A DNA stretch of 64,000 nt from Marinibium conchae. GTDB taxonomy: Bacteria > Pseudomonadota > Gammaproteobacteria > Enterobacterales > Alteromonadaceae. The position numbers and the translations under genes were made by a program. The notes under the pieces are model-generated. The model saw only the letters and a program-made list of their open reading frames with translations. It ran no database searches and had not been told where the DNA came from. This document shows positions 1 to 8,798 of the stretch, in pieces; positions within the stretch are counted from its first letter, which is position 1, and every line of letters starts with the position of its first letter. The stretch is from positions 1,178,001-1,242,000 of the forward strand of contig NZ_JADNRN010000001.1 in NCBI RefSeq assembly GCF_015595035.1, written 5' to 3'.

Positions 1-28
1 AAAAAATGAAGCGAAGGTGATCTCATGA
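1..28 (+). CDS. etfB: Electron transfer flavoprotein subunit beta, last residues (partial)
   Basis: Only the extreme C-terminus is inside the window. Reading the frame that ends in TGA at 26-28 gives KNEAKVIS, which matches the conserved end of bacterial EtfB (typically KNEAKVI). The stop overlaps the ATG of etfA (ATGA at 25-28), the usual translationally coupled etfB-etfA arrangement. EtfB forms the AMP-binding half of the soluble ETF heterodimer. The identification rests on eight residues plus gene order, so it is a strong inference and not a full-length match. Confidence 0.8.
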
Positions 29-951
29 GTGTATTAGTATATGCGGAACACGATAACGAATCATTAAAGTCCGAAACCAACAAACTTATTACTGCCGCTT
101 TAGGTGCTAGTGATGATGTTGTTGTACTTGTTGCTGGAGCCAATTGTGACTCTGTTGCACAAGCTGCGAGCAAAGTGAGCGGTGTAAGCAAAGTACTTGT
201 TGCTGATAATGTCGCTTACGAGCATCAACTTCCAGAGAACCTTGCAGAGTTGGTACTTGAACTGTCTGCTGACTACTCTCACATATTTGCGGCTGCCACG
301 ACTACGGGCAAAAACTTTATGCCGAGAGTCGCTGCTTTACTTGATGTTGCTCAGATTTCAGACATTATTAAGGTTGAGTCGGAAGATACTTTTGTTCGTC
401 CAATTTACGCCGGCAATGCTATTGCGACTGTAAAAAGTGCTGATACTAAGAAGGTAGTTACCGTTCGAGCTGCATCTTTCGATGCTGCAGCGAATGAAGG
501 GAGCGCAGCGATAGAAGCCGTAGCATTAGTAAAGGAGTCTGCTACTTCAAGTTTTGTGTCGGCTGAGTTAACCGAGTCTGAGCGACCTGAATTAACCGCT
601 GCTGACGTTATTATTTCTGGCGGACGCGGTATGCAAAACGGGGAAAACTTCGCGTTGCTTAATGGTATTGCCGACAAATTAGGTGCTGCAATTGGTGCCT
701 CACGTGCAGCCGTTGATGCTGGTTTTGTACCAAACGATATGCAAGTGGGCCAAACAGGTAAAATAGTTGCGCCACAATTATATATCGCAGTAGGTATTTC
801 TGGTGCGATACAGCATTTGGCGGGTATGAAAGACAGCAAGGTAATTGTTGCTATTAACAAGGATGAGGAAGCCCCCATATTTTCTGTGGCTGATTATGGA
901 TTGGTCGGAGATTTGTTTGATGTATTGCCAGAGTTAGAAGCTGCTTTGTAA
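25..951 (+). CDS. etfA: Electron transfer flavoprotein subunit alpha
   Basis: EtfA holds the FAD of the cytoplasmic ETF heterodimer, which accepts electrons from acyl-CoA dehydrogenases and passes them to ETF:ubiquinone oxidoreductase. The 308-residue length is typical. The N-terminal part (about 1-180) is the ETF alpha/beta domain; the C-terminal FAD domain shows SGGRGM near residue 197, the [13 protein letters not shown] segment, [10 protein letters not shown] and [12 protein letters not shown], all hallmarks of EtfA. The start overlaps the etfB stop by four bases, with an AAGGTGA ribosome site just upstream. A strong hairpin terminator follows at 985. The acyl-CoA dehydrogenase at 7 kb is a plausible electron donor (inference). 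Confidence 0.97.
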   Translation: MSVLVYAEHDNESLKSETNKLITAALGASDDVVVLVAGANCDSVAQAASKVSGVSKVLVADNVAYEHQLPENLAELVLELSADYSHIFAAATTTGKNFMPRVAALLDVAQISDIIKVESEDTFVRPIYAGNAIATVKSADTKKVVTVRAASFDAAANEGSAAIEAVALVKESATSSFVSAELTESERPELTAADVIISGGRGMQNGENFALLNGIADKLGAAIGASRAAVDAGFVPNDMQVGQTGKIVAPQLYIAVGISGAIQHLAGMKDSKVIVAINKDEEAPIFSVADYGLVGDLFDVLPELEAAL

Positions 952-984
952 TAATTACTGCAGCATCTGCTGACTGATGAGACG

Positions 985-1010
985 AAGGCCGGTGTGAACT
1001 GGCCTTTTTT
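985..1010 (+). terminator. Rho-independent terminator of the etf operon
   Basis: AAGGCCGGT pairs with ACTGGCCTT (one G-U pair) around a GTGA loop, followed by a T run on the plus strand. It lies 34 bases after the etfA stop and just before the convergent moaE stop. The minus-strand reading has no useful T run, so it serves etfA. Confidence 0.85.
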
Positions 1011-1013
1011 ATT

Positions 1014-1472
1014 TCAGTCCCACGCCTTTGCAGCCTCATGGTCTGAGACTTTTGCATCAACCCATCTTGCTTCGTCTGCCGACGATTCTTTTTTCCAGAA
1101 TGGAGCCTCTTTTTTTAAATAGTCCATGATAAACATTGCGGCCTGAAAAGCTGACTTGCGATGCTTACTGCTTACGCCAACGAACACAATTTGCTCGTCG
1201 GGGTGCAAGGTACCAACACGATGAATGAGGGTGATGGCACCCAGTGTCCAACGTTCCCGTGCTTTGTTACAGATGTTCTGAAGGCTTTTTTCGGTCATTT
1301 CAGGGTAATGCTCTAGTGTCATGCTGACCAAGTTACCAATATCTGACTGTTCACGTACAATGCCCGAAAATGTCACAATGGCGCCATCAGAATTCGCGCC
1401 GCGGCGTATAGCTGCATATTCATCTTTTATACAAAAATCATCTTCTTGCACTATAATACGAGTTGCGTTCAT
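1014..1472 (-). CDS. moaE: Molybdopterin synthase catalytic subunit
   Basis: MoaE is the large subunit of molybdopterin synthase: with thiocarboxylated MoaD it inserts the dithiolene sulfurs into cyclic pyranopterin monophosphate in molybdenum-cofactor synthesis. At 152 residues the length is normal. The active-site block YLKKEAPFWKKE carries Lys120 and Lys127, equivalent to E. coli Lys119 and Lys126, and the HRVG segment (84-87) and SDHEAAKAW tail are also typical. No moaD, moaC or moaA lies beside it, so here it is an orphan, whereas moaD-moaE adjacency is common. It converges with etfA and diverges from the CPBP gene, 66 bases away. Confidence 0.95.
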   Translation of the reverse strand: MNATRIIVQEDDFCIKDEYAAIRRGANSDGAIVTFSGIVREQSDIGNLVSMTLEHYPEMTEKSLQNICNKARERWTLGAITLIHRVGTLHPDEQIVFVGVSSKHRKSAFQAAMFIMDYLKKEAPFWKKESSADEARWVDAKVSDHEAAKAWD

Positions 1473-1538
1473 TACTAATGATTATCCCTGTATGACTGAC
1501 AGTCGTAAAACACGCTATTCAACGTTGAGCTTATCGTT

Positions 1539-2324
1539 TTGACGGCTTTTTCGCAAGATGGGCTAGCAAAGCCAAGAGCAAGTTTCCTTTACTTGGAATT
1601 AATTATCATTTTTGTGTTGCTACCTGTTTCTTTGTCGCTGTCTTTGCCTATCTACGTTAAATTAGGCGCAGTGCTGCTAGCAGTAAGTTACGTGCTTATC
1701 GTTGTAGCAAAAACAGCCATGCATGCCTATGGAACAGCTGTATTATCAAATGGTCTTGATGAGCCAAGCACTGAGTCATTGTTTTCGAGGCCATTTAGGA
1801 AGGGAGGTGTCAGCTTCCCTTTCATGGTGCTAAAGCGGGTTCTAGTGCTTTTTTCAGTATTTGCGCTTATCAGTACACTTTTTGTCGCCATTTATCTTCC
1901 CAGTAAGCTCTTTATCGTTGTTAGTCAGGCTCCTATGATGTGGATAGCTATTATTTTTGTGTACGTTTTATTATCGGTGCTGCCCCAAGAGGGACTTTAT
2001 CGAGTTTTCTTTTTCAGACGCTATAGGTCCTTATTTTTTGGAGAGCAACACGTAAATAAAACTAAGCGCCTATTTGCTAAAGAGAATGTTATTTTTGTCA
2101 CTGTGAATGCGCTGCTTTTTTCACTAGCTCATTTATTCTTCTTCAATATCATAGTATTGCTGCTAACCTTTTGTGGAGGTGTGCTATTTGCAAGCACCTA
2201 TTTACAGTCATATAAATACCGGAGTGCTTATCTTATAATCTGCATAGAACATGCTTGTTATGGCTTATGGTTATTTACTGTTGGTTTAGGAGAAATGTTG
2301 GCCTTTCCAATGCCAAGCGATTAA
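1539..2324 (+). CDS. CPBP-family (CAAX protease/bacteriocin-processing type) membrane protein
   Basis: This is a 261-residue polytopic membrane protein with about six or seven hydrophobic segments. It carries the spaced motifs of the CPBP/Abi intramembrane protease family: PQEGLYR near residue 150 (family motif EExxxR, here QE), FSLAH near 195 (FxxxH) and EHACYG near 238 (third motif with His). The first of the two conserved glutamates is Gln, so activity is uncertain. The start is TTG at 1539; there is no in-frame ATG until well inside the membrane region and the ribosome site is weak, so the exact start is unsure. It stands alone between divergent moaE and the efflux pair. Substrate unknown. 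Confidence 0.7.
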   Translation: MTAFSQDGLAKPRASFLYLELIIIFVLLPVSLSLSLPIYVKLGAVLLAVSYVLIVVAKTAMHAYGTAVLSNGLDEPSTESLFSRPFRKGGVSFPFMVLKRVLVLFSVFALISTLFVAIYLPSKLFIVVSQAPMMWIAIIFVYVLLSVLPQEGLYRVFFFRRYRSLFFGEQHVNKTKRLFAKENVIFVTVNALLFSLAHLFFFNIIVLLLTFCGGVLFASTYLQSYKYRSAYLIICIEHACYGLWLFTVGLGEMLAFPMPSD

Positions 2325-2444
2325 AAGCAAGCATCCTGACACATCTAGCAACAATTTAGCGTCAATGACCTTGTAAACTATTTACATATTGGCCGTACAA
2401 TGAGCTCATTAACAAGCTTTCAACTATATCTAAAGGGTTTTTTC

Positions 2445-3659
2445 ATGGCGAGTGGTTTTAAAAAAGCGGGTATCCCGATCTTCATCTTAATTGGCGCTAT
2501 CGTCATTATGGTTTCGTTGGGCAGCATGAAGAAACAGCCTGAAAAAGAAGAACAGATTGAAAAAGACTTTTTGGTCGATGCTAAACCTTTAGAATTTGGC
2601 AATGTAGAGTTTTTGGTATATTCGCAAGGTTCAGTTCAACCAAAAAATCAAACTATGCTTAGCACCCAAGTAAGCGGGCGAGTGATCATGGTTGCAGAAA
2701 ATTTTGTTGAAGGTGGCTTCTTTAAAAAAGGGGACATTCTCGTTCAGCTTGAGGACGATGATTATCAAACCGATTTACTGTTAGCAGAAGCTGAACTGGC
2801 GAGGGCTCAGGCATCCTTAGACGAAGAAAAAGCAAGGGGCGAGGTAGCTGCGCAAGAATGGCGTTCATTCAATAAAGGTAGCGCACCTGAATTAGGCTTG
2901 CGCAAACCGCAGCTTGCACGAGAACAAGCAACGGTTAAGGCAGCACAGGCCAGCCTGCAAAGAGCTAAACGTAATTTAGAACGCACCAATATTCGCGCTC
3001 CTTATGATGGCTTGGTTAAGAGTCGCAACGTTGATCTTGGCCAATTTGTTGGCTTAGGTGCTCAATTAGGGGAGGTCTTTTCTACCGATGTTGCCGAAGT
3101 GCGATTGCCGTTGACCGATGATGATGTCGCTTTTCTTGATGACTTGAAGGCAAACAAGCCGACAGTGACCTTGTCAACTGACGTGGCGGGAAAAGAAGTT
3201 CAATGGCAGGGTTCGCTCGTGCGCGACGAAGCAATACTTGATGGTCGAAGTCGAGTTATATACGGTGTTGTTGAGGTCAACGACCCTTATCAATTGCTAG
3301 TTCCTGATGAGCAGAGAGGTGAAGAACTTCGTTTTGGGCGTTTTGTAAAGGCAGAAATTACTGGAGTGAATGCATCAAATATTGTTGTACTCCCGCGTAA
3401 TGTATTGCGACTCGATGGAACAGTATTGACTGTTGATGAGAATAAACAAATCAACATTAATTTCGTATCAGTGCAAAGAGCCGACGAGAATTTTATATAC
3501 ATTAATGATGGCTTCAACCCTGAACACAAAGTGGTAATGAGTGCTGTTCCAAACCCATATAATGGGATGCCGGTGAGATTTCTTGGTGATGAGGATACAA
3601 GCCCACCAAGCGGCATCGAAACGCGCGATAATAGTAATGATATTGAGGTGAAGCAATGA
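2445..3659 (+). CDS. RND efflux periplasmic adaptor (HlyD/membrane fusion protein)
   Basis: This is the periplasmic adaptor linking an inner-membrane RND permease to an outer-membrane channel. I chose ATG 2445 over ATG 2400 because TAAAGGG sits seven bases before it and the protein then starts with a classic short charged segment plus one membrane helix (about residues 6-25). The lipoyl-like half motifs flank a coiled-coil hairpin around residues 105-180 (many Ala/Glu/Arg heptads), followed by the RAPYDGLVKSRNVDLGQFV barrel-sandwich return strand. The length, 404 residues, is ordinary. The stop overlaps the permease start (ATGA), so the two are coupled. The outer-membrane TolC-like partner is not in this window. 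Substrate cannot be predicted. Confidence 0.93.
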   Translation: MASGFKKAGIPIFILIGAIVIMVSLGSMKKQPEKEEQIEKDFLVDAKPLEFGNVEFLVYSQGSVQPKNQTMLSTQVSGRVIMVAENFVEGGFFKKGDILVQLEDDDYQTDLLLAEAELARAQASLDEEKARGEVAAQEWRSFNKGSAPELGLRKPQLAREQATVKAAQASLQRAKRNLERTNIRAPYDGLVKSRNVDLGQFVGLGAQLGEVFSTDVAEVRLPLTDDDVAFLDDLKANKPTVTLSTDVAGKEVQWQGSLVRDEAILDGRSRVIYGVVEVNDPYQLLVPDEQRGEELRFGRFVKAEITGVNASNIVVLPRNVLRLDGTVLTVDENKQININFVSVQRADENFIYINDGFNPEHKVVMSAVPNPYNGMPVRFLGDEDTSPPSGIETRDNSNDIEVKQ

Positions 3660-6600
3660 GTGATCAAGCAAATATTGATACTAACAGCGGCATTATTGCA
3701 TGGTTTGCTCGAAATAGTGTGGCTGCTAACCTCCTTATGGCCATCATTATTCTTGGTGGTGTATTTGGTATTTTAAAAGTACAGAAGCAAGTATTCCCAG
3801 CGTTCGAAGTTAATCTTATTTCTGTCCAAGTGCCATACTTAGGTGCAGCCCCGCAAGAGGTCGAAGAAGGCGTTATTCTAAAGTTAGAAGAAGCGGTAAA
3901 AGATCTCGAAGGCATCAAAAAACTGAGCTCGACGGCAAGAGAAGGTGTTGGCTCTCTGAGTATTGAAGTAGCCGACGGTTACGATGTACAAACACTATTA
4001 GATGAAGTGAAAGTGCAAGTTGACGCTATTCCAAGCTTCCCTGGCAACACTGAAAAGCCCGTTGTGTACAGAATTAAATTTCCCCAAGATGTACTATGGG
4101 TATCAGTTTATGGCGACACCACCGAAAGAGAATTAAAACAATACACACAGGGAATTCGAGATGATATCGCTAATCTACCCGGTATTTCCGATGTATCGGT
4201 TGTGGGTGCGCGTGATTATGAAATTTCGGTTGAAATATCCGAGTTAAAGCTCCAAGAATATAACCTTACCTTCAACGAATTAGTGACTGCTATCCGTCAG
4301 TCTTCTATTGATCTTCCAGGTGGTTCAATACGTTCGGAAAACGGTGATATCCTTCTGCGAGCAAATGGTCAAGCATACAATGCATGGGATTTCGCTAAAG
4401 TCGTATTGATTAGCCGAGACGACGGTACGCGTTTATTGTTGGGCGACATTGCAACAATAAATGATGGTTTCATAGAAGATAACCAATACTCTCTCTTCGA
4501 TGGTAAACCAGCGGTGAGTATAAGAGTACGTGCTGTGGGTGACCAAAATGCCCTACAAATATCTGAGTCAGTCAATGAGTATTTAGATAAAAAACGAAAA
4601 GAGATGCCTGCCAATATTCAAGCCGATACATGGGGAGATTCTTCGTTTTATCTTGCTGATCGCCTAAGTATGATGCTTAAAAATATGCTCGCTGGAGCCG
4701 CGCTTGTATTCATTGTCTTGTCTCTGTTTTTGCGTGTTAAGGTAGCCATGTGGGTAATGGTTGGCTTACCAGTTTGCTTTCTTGGCACCTTGATGTTTAT
4801 GCCTACCGGTCCTGTGGATGTCTCGATTAATATGCTAAGTCTATTTGGCTTTATCCTCGTTCTTGGGATTGTTGTTGATGATGCCATCATTATGGGGGAG
4901 TCGGCCTACTCGGAAATCGATAGAAAGGGGCACAGTACCGACGCCGTCATAAGAGGCGTAAAACGAGTAGCGATGCCAGCAACCTTTGGTGTACTAACAA
5001 CTATCGCAGCGTTCTCACCAATGTTGATGGTAAGCGGGCCTACCAGCGTTATTTGGAAGACCATCGGTTTGGTCGTTATCTTATGTCTTATATTTTCCTT
5101 AATTGAATCTAAACTCATCCTGCCAGCACATTTGGCACACATGAAATTGAAGCCTTATGACCCCAAAAAAGCCACTCGATTTCAACGTTTTAGAGATGTT
5201 TTCAGTGTCGGGATTAAGTCTTTTGTCAGCAACAAGTACCAGCCCTTTCTTCGCAAGGCTGTAAAATATAGGTATACCACACTAGCGTCTTTCATTGGCA
5301 TGTTTATTGTCACTATAGGTCTGTTTAGCAGTGGTTTAGTAAAATGGCAGTTCTTCCCTTCGATACCTTCCGATTTTATGCAAGCAAGTGTTGAGTTGGA
5401 GCCGGGTTCATCAATTACCCAACGCGACCAAGCAATGAATGCGATGCTTGATGCGATGTATAAGATGAATGCCAACGTTACCGAAAGAACAGGTGATAGC
5501 CCAATTAAACATGCGATCGCCTTTGATAGCGGCACATTGGGAGGTGCTGTTTTTGTTGAGTTAAGTAAAGGCGAGACTCGCGAGCTCACAGACATCGAAT
5601 TGCAAGATGAGTGGCGTGAGCTACTTCCTGAAATTCCAGGTGTGAAGAACTTTGAAATTGGGTCGGCAGGCGGTCCTGGCGGAGGTAACGGCCTAGACTT
5701 TGAATTTCGCTCGAATGATATTCTAGCGCTTGAAAACATCTCGAAGGAACTTCGCAGTTATCTTGGCGCATACGCGGGCATTACTGAAGTGACCGATTCA
5801 TTTGCTGGCGGTAGCGATGAAATCAAACTAGCGCTCAAGCCTGAAGCAGAATCTTTGGGTCTCACATTATCGTCTCTCGCTCAGCAGGTTCGATACGGCT
5901 TCTATGGGGCAGAAGCCCAGCGGATTCAGCGCGATGATGAAGAAATAAAGGTAATGGTGCGCTATCCTAAAAATGAGCGTAATTCCATTGGTAACCTAGA
6001 AAATATGCGAGTACGTGCGCCCAATGGTGATGATATTCCTTTTCGCGAAGTGGCAGACATCGAGCTTGGCAAAGGATATTCCAATATCATTCGAGTTGAT
6101 GGCTCTCGTTCAGTATCCGTGTCAGCTAAAGTTGATAGTGATGCGGTAGACACCCGCGATCTATTGATGGAAATACGGATGGAAGTTATCCCAGAAATGC
6201 TAGAGCGTTATCCCGCAGTTGAGTTTAGATTGCAAGGTAACTCCAAAGACGAGGAAGATGCTGTGATTTCACTTGCACAGGGCTTTCTTTTTGCTTTAAT
6301 CGCGATATATGCGTTGATGGCTATTCCTTTGAAGTCATACTCACAACCATTGATTATTATGTCGGTTATCCCTTTCGGTATGGTCGGTGCGATCATAGGC
6401 CATTTGATTTTTGGTCAAGCCGTCAGCGTTTTGTCTATTTGCGGAATCATTGCCTTAGCTGGTGTAGTGGTAAACGACTCTCTTATCATGGTTGATTTCG
6501 TTAACAAGGCAAGGGCACAGGGATATAGCTTAATTGACGCCGTTCTTAAGTCAGGTAGTGAACGCTTTAGAGCCATTATACTTACTTCTTTAACTACCTT

Positions 6601-6799
6601 CATGGGATTGATGCCAATAGTCTTTGAACGTAGCTTACAAGCGCAAGTTGTCATACCTATGGCGATTTCACTGGCCTTCGGTATCTTGTTTGCAACGGTG
6701 ATCACCTTGTTACTAATTCCTGCACTTTATCTAATTTTGGATGATTTCAAGAGTTTATTTAGACGCAAAAGACCATCAGTGGCCGCGGATACTGTATAG
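3656..6799 (+). CDS. RND efflux permease (AcrB/HAE-like superfamily)
   Basis: This is a proton-driven trimeric inner-membrane pump of 1047 residues, the normal RND length. It starts with a cytoplasmic stretch and TM1 (about 17-40), has two large periplasmic loops and two sets of membrane helices. TM4 carries the proton-relay pair Asp408-Asp409 in GIVVDDAIIMGE. In TM10, where AcrB has Lys940 (AKNA), this protein reads VVNDSLIMVDF, so the lysine is replaced by Asn with Asp next to it; that pattern is seen in a distinct RND subgroup. The N-terminal block NSVAANLLMAIIILGG and the QVPYLGAAPQEVEE segment also point to that subgroup. It is the second gene of a two-gene operon; no local regulator gene is visible. 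Confidence 0.93.
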   Translation: MSDQANIDTNSGIIAWFARNSVAANLLMAIIILGGVFGILKVQKQVFPAFEVNLISVQVPYLGAAPQEVEEGVILKLEEAVKDLEGIKKLSSTAREGVGSLSIEVADGYDVQTLLDEVKVQVDAIPSFPGNTEKPVVYRIKFPQDVLWVSVYGDTTERELKQYTQGIRDDIANLPGISDVSVVGARDYEISVEISELKLQEYNLTFNELVTAIRQSSIDLPGGSIRSENGDILLRANGQAYNAWDFAKVVLISRDDGTRLLLGDIATINDGFIEDNQYSLFDGKPAVSIRVRAVGDQNALQISESVNEYLDKKRKEMPANIQADTWGDSSFYLADRLSMMLKNMLAGAALVFIVLSLFLRVKVAMWVMVGLPVCFLGTLMFMPTGPVDVSINMLSLFGFILVLGIVVDDAIIMGESAYSEIDRKGHSTDAVIRGVKRVAMPATFGVLTTIAAFSPMLMVSGPTSVIWKTIGLVVILCLIFSLIESKLILPAHLAHMKLKPYDPKKATRFQRFRDVFSVGIKSFVSNKYQPFLRKAVKYRYTTLASFIGMFIVTIGLFSSGLVKWQFFPSIPSDFMQASVELEPGSSITQRDQAMNAMLDAMYKMNANVTERTGDSPIKHAIAFDSGTLGGAVFVELSKGETRELTDIELQDEWRELLPEIPGVKNFEIGSAGGPGGGNGLDFEFRSNDILALENISKELRSYLGAYAGITEVTDSFAGGSDEIKLALKPEAESLGLTLSSLAQQVRYGFYGAEAQRIQRDDEEIKVMVRYPKNERNSIGNLENMRVRAPNGDDIPFREVADIELGKGYSNIIRVDGSRSVSVSAKVDSDAVDTRDLLMEIRMEVIPEMLERYPAVEFRLQGNSKDEEDAVISLAQGFLFALIAIYALMAIPLKSYSQPLIIMSVIPFGMVGAIIGHLIFGQAVSVLSICGIIALAGVVVNDSLIMVDFVNKARAQGYSLIDAVLKSGSERFRAIILTSLTTFMGLMPIVFERSLQAQVVIPMAISLAFGILFATVITLLLIPALYLILDDFKSLFRRKRPSVAADTV

Positions 6800-6931
6800 A
6801 CATAGGAACGCTAGCTAGATAGTCGTTCAAGCTTTGTATTCAGTGCGCTTTTGTTTGTCTATTGATAATTATTATTGGTCGTATATAGCCACTTAATGGT
6901 TTGATGTAGCCAAGGATTAACAATAGTTTTG

Positions 6932-6966
6932 TGAGTTGAAGTAGGAGTATGTTTTACTTCAACTCA
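6932..6966. promoter_or_regulatory. Perfect 12-bp inverted repeat upstream of the acyl-CoA operon
   Basis: TGAGTTGAAGTA (6932-6943) is repeated exactly in inverse orientation (6955-6966) around an 11-base spacer. It ends 20 bases before the acyl-CoA dehydrogenase ATG and is not followed by a T run. It could be the operator of a dimeric regulator or a leader hairpin close to the GGCGGAG ribosome site. It does not match any fatty-acid regulator site I can recall. Confidence 0.6.
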
Positions 6967-6986
6967 TTGCATGGCGGAGAATACAA

Positions 6987-8789
6987 ATGGCTGAAAAACT
7001 CATACCTGATTTAGAAATGCAATTCCAACTTTACGATGTTCTGAAAGCAGACGAACTCTGTCATTTCCCAAAATTTGAAGAGCATAGTAAAGATACTTTT
7101 TCGGCAACACTAGACACCGCAGAGAAAATTGCCACCGATCTCTTTCTACCTCATAATCACATCGCTGATAAGAACGAGCCAAGTTTCGACGGTGAAAAGG
7201 TAAGCATGATCCCTGAGGTGAAAATAGCTTACGATGCGTTTTGTGAAGCGGGATTTATTGCGGGGCGCTACAGCTTTGAAGACGGTGGCATGCAATTACC
7301 TGAAGTTGTCATGACCGCCGCATCGGCCTACTTTATGGCCGCAAATCCATCAACAACCTCTTATCCATTTCTCACGGCTGCTGCGGCAAACGTGATCAAC
7401 CATTTCGCATCGAGTGAATTAAAAGCGCAGTTTATGCCGCGCATGTTAACTGGTGAATTCACTGGCACAATGGCACTTACCGAGCCTCATGCAGGTTCAT
7501 CCCTAGCCGACATTACCACTACTGCAACAAAGCACAGCGACGGAAATTACAGACTAAAAGGAAGTAAAATCTATATATCCGGCGGTGAGCACGAGTTGTC
7601 TAGTAATATCATTCACTTAGTGCTTGCCAAAATACCGGGCGGTCCTGAGGGCGTTAAAGGGATATCTTTGTTTGTAGTGCCAAAATACCGTCTGGATGAA
7701 AACTCAGCACCGAGCACTCGAAATGATGTTCAATTAGCTGGCCTTTTGCATAAGTTGGGCTATAGAGGGACCACATCAACAGCACTTACATTTGGTGAAA
7801 ATGATGATTGCCATGGCTACCTAGTTGGTGAAGAGCATCACGGTTTGCGCTATATGTTCATGATGATGAATGAGGCTCGAATAGGTGTTGGTTTCGGTGC
7901 TGCAATGATCGGCTATAGAGGTTACCAATACTCATTGGAATATGCCAAAGATAGAACCCAAGGTCGAAACTCAGAACATAGCGAGCCTAACAAGCCGGCG
8001 CCAATTATCCTTCATGGTGACGTGAAGCGCATGTTACTTGCACAAAAAGCATACAGTGAAGGCGGTATGGCCTTATGTATGTATGGCTCTCACCTCATTG
8101 ATCGCATTGCCGTTTGTGAAGACAACAATGAGTCTAAGGCACTGCAAGAGCTATTGGATTTACTTACCCCTGTATTTAAAGCATGGCCATCAGAGTATGG
8201 ACCCAAAGCAAATGATTTGGGTATTCAAGTGTTGGGCGGCTCAGGTTATACCCGTGAGTACTATTCCGAACAGTTTTGGCGCGATAATCGTTTAAACCCA
8301 ATCCATGAAGGCACTAACGGGATTCAAGCGCTGGATTTGTCATTCAGAAAGTTATGGCAAAAGGGCGGATTAGGCTTACAGGTGCTTCAACGTGAAATTC
8401 AACAGGATTTGTCGAAAGTCAGTGGGCCGCGAGCGAAAGCAATGGCGGCATCATTGGGCCATTACCTTCAAGAGTTGCATCAGTTATTACCTGCAATTGC
8501 TGAGGCAATACAGGGAGATGGACAGAAAACGCTTCTAGCAAACGCACAAGCGCTAATGAATGTCTTTTCGCAGATTGTAGTGAGCTGGATTTGGATACGG
8601 CAGGCAATCGTTGCCGAAACAAAACTTCAATCCAATAGTGCTACTGAAAAAGAGAAGGCTTTCTACGAAGGAAAACTACAAGCAGCTGATTACTTTATCT
8701 CGTGGGAGCTTCCAACTATTAAGAGAGATATCGAATTGTTAAAAACAAATAATAGTGTATGCGCAAACATGCAAGCAGACTGGTTCTAA
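6987..8789 (+). CDS. Acyl-CoA dehydrogenase (DmdC-like, with C-terminal extension domain)
   Basis: This FAD enzyme introduces the C2-C3 double bond into an acyl-CoA, passing electrons to ETF. At 600 residues it belongs to the long bacterial class with an extra C-terminal domain (about 470-600), related to 3-methylmercaptopropionyl-CoA dehydrogenase DmdC and to AidB/FadE-like proteins. The signature MALTEPHAGSSLADI lies at about 165-180, RIGVGFGAAMIGYRGYQYS is the flavin-contact helix, and Glu441 in HEGTNGIQALD is the expected catalytic base. It is first gene of an operon; the next ATG is nine bases after its stop. Substrate is undetermined; dimethylsulfoniopropionate use is possible but unsupported by neighbours. 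Confidence 0.92.
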   Translation: MAEKLIPDLEMQFQLYDVLKADELCHFPKFEEHSKDTFSATLDTAEKIATDLFLPHNHIADKNEPSFDGEKVSMIPEVKIAYDAFCEAGFIAGRYSFEDGGMQLPEVVMTAASAYFMAANPSTTSYPFLTAAAANVINHFASSELKAQFMPRMLTGEFTGTMALTEPHAGSSLADITTTATKHSDGNYRLKGSKIYISGGEHELSSNIIHLVLAKIPGGPEGVKGISLFVVPKYRLDENSAPSTRNDVQLAGLLHKLGYRGTTSTALTFGENDDCHGYLVGEEHHGLRYMFMMMNEARIGVGFGAAMIGYRGYQYSLEYAKDRTQGRNSEHSEPNKPAPIILHGDVKRMLLAQKAYSEGGMALCMYGSHLIDRIAVCEDNNESKALQELLDLLTPVFKAWPSEYGPKANDLGIQVLGGSGYTREYYSEQFWRDNRLNPIHEGTNGIQALDLSFRKLWQKGGLGLQVLQREIQQDLSKVSGPRAKAMAASLGHYLQELHQLLPAIAEAIQGDGQKTLLANAQALMNVFSQIVVSWIWIRQAIVAETKLQSNSATEKEKAFYEGKLQAADYFISWELPTIKRDIELLKTNNSVCANMQADWF

Positions 8790-8798
8790 GGGGAATAT

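Noticed and set aside
5182-5739. 185-codon minus-strand frame inside the RND permease
   Set aside because: Antisense shadow of a well-conserved gene; no ribosome site and no recognisable protein.
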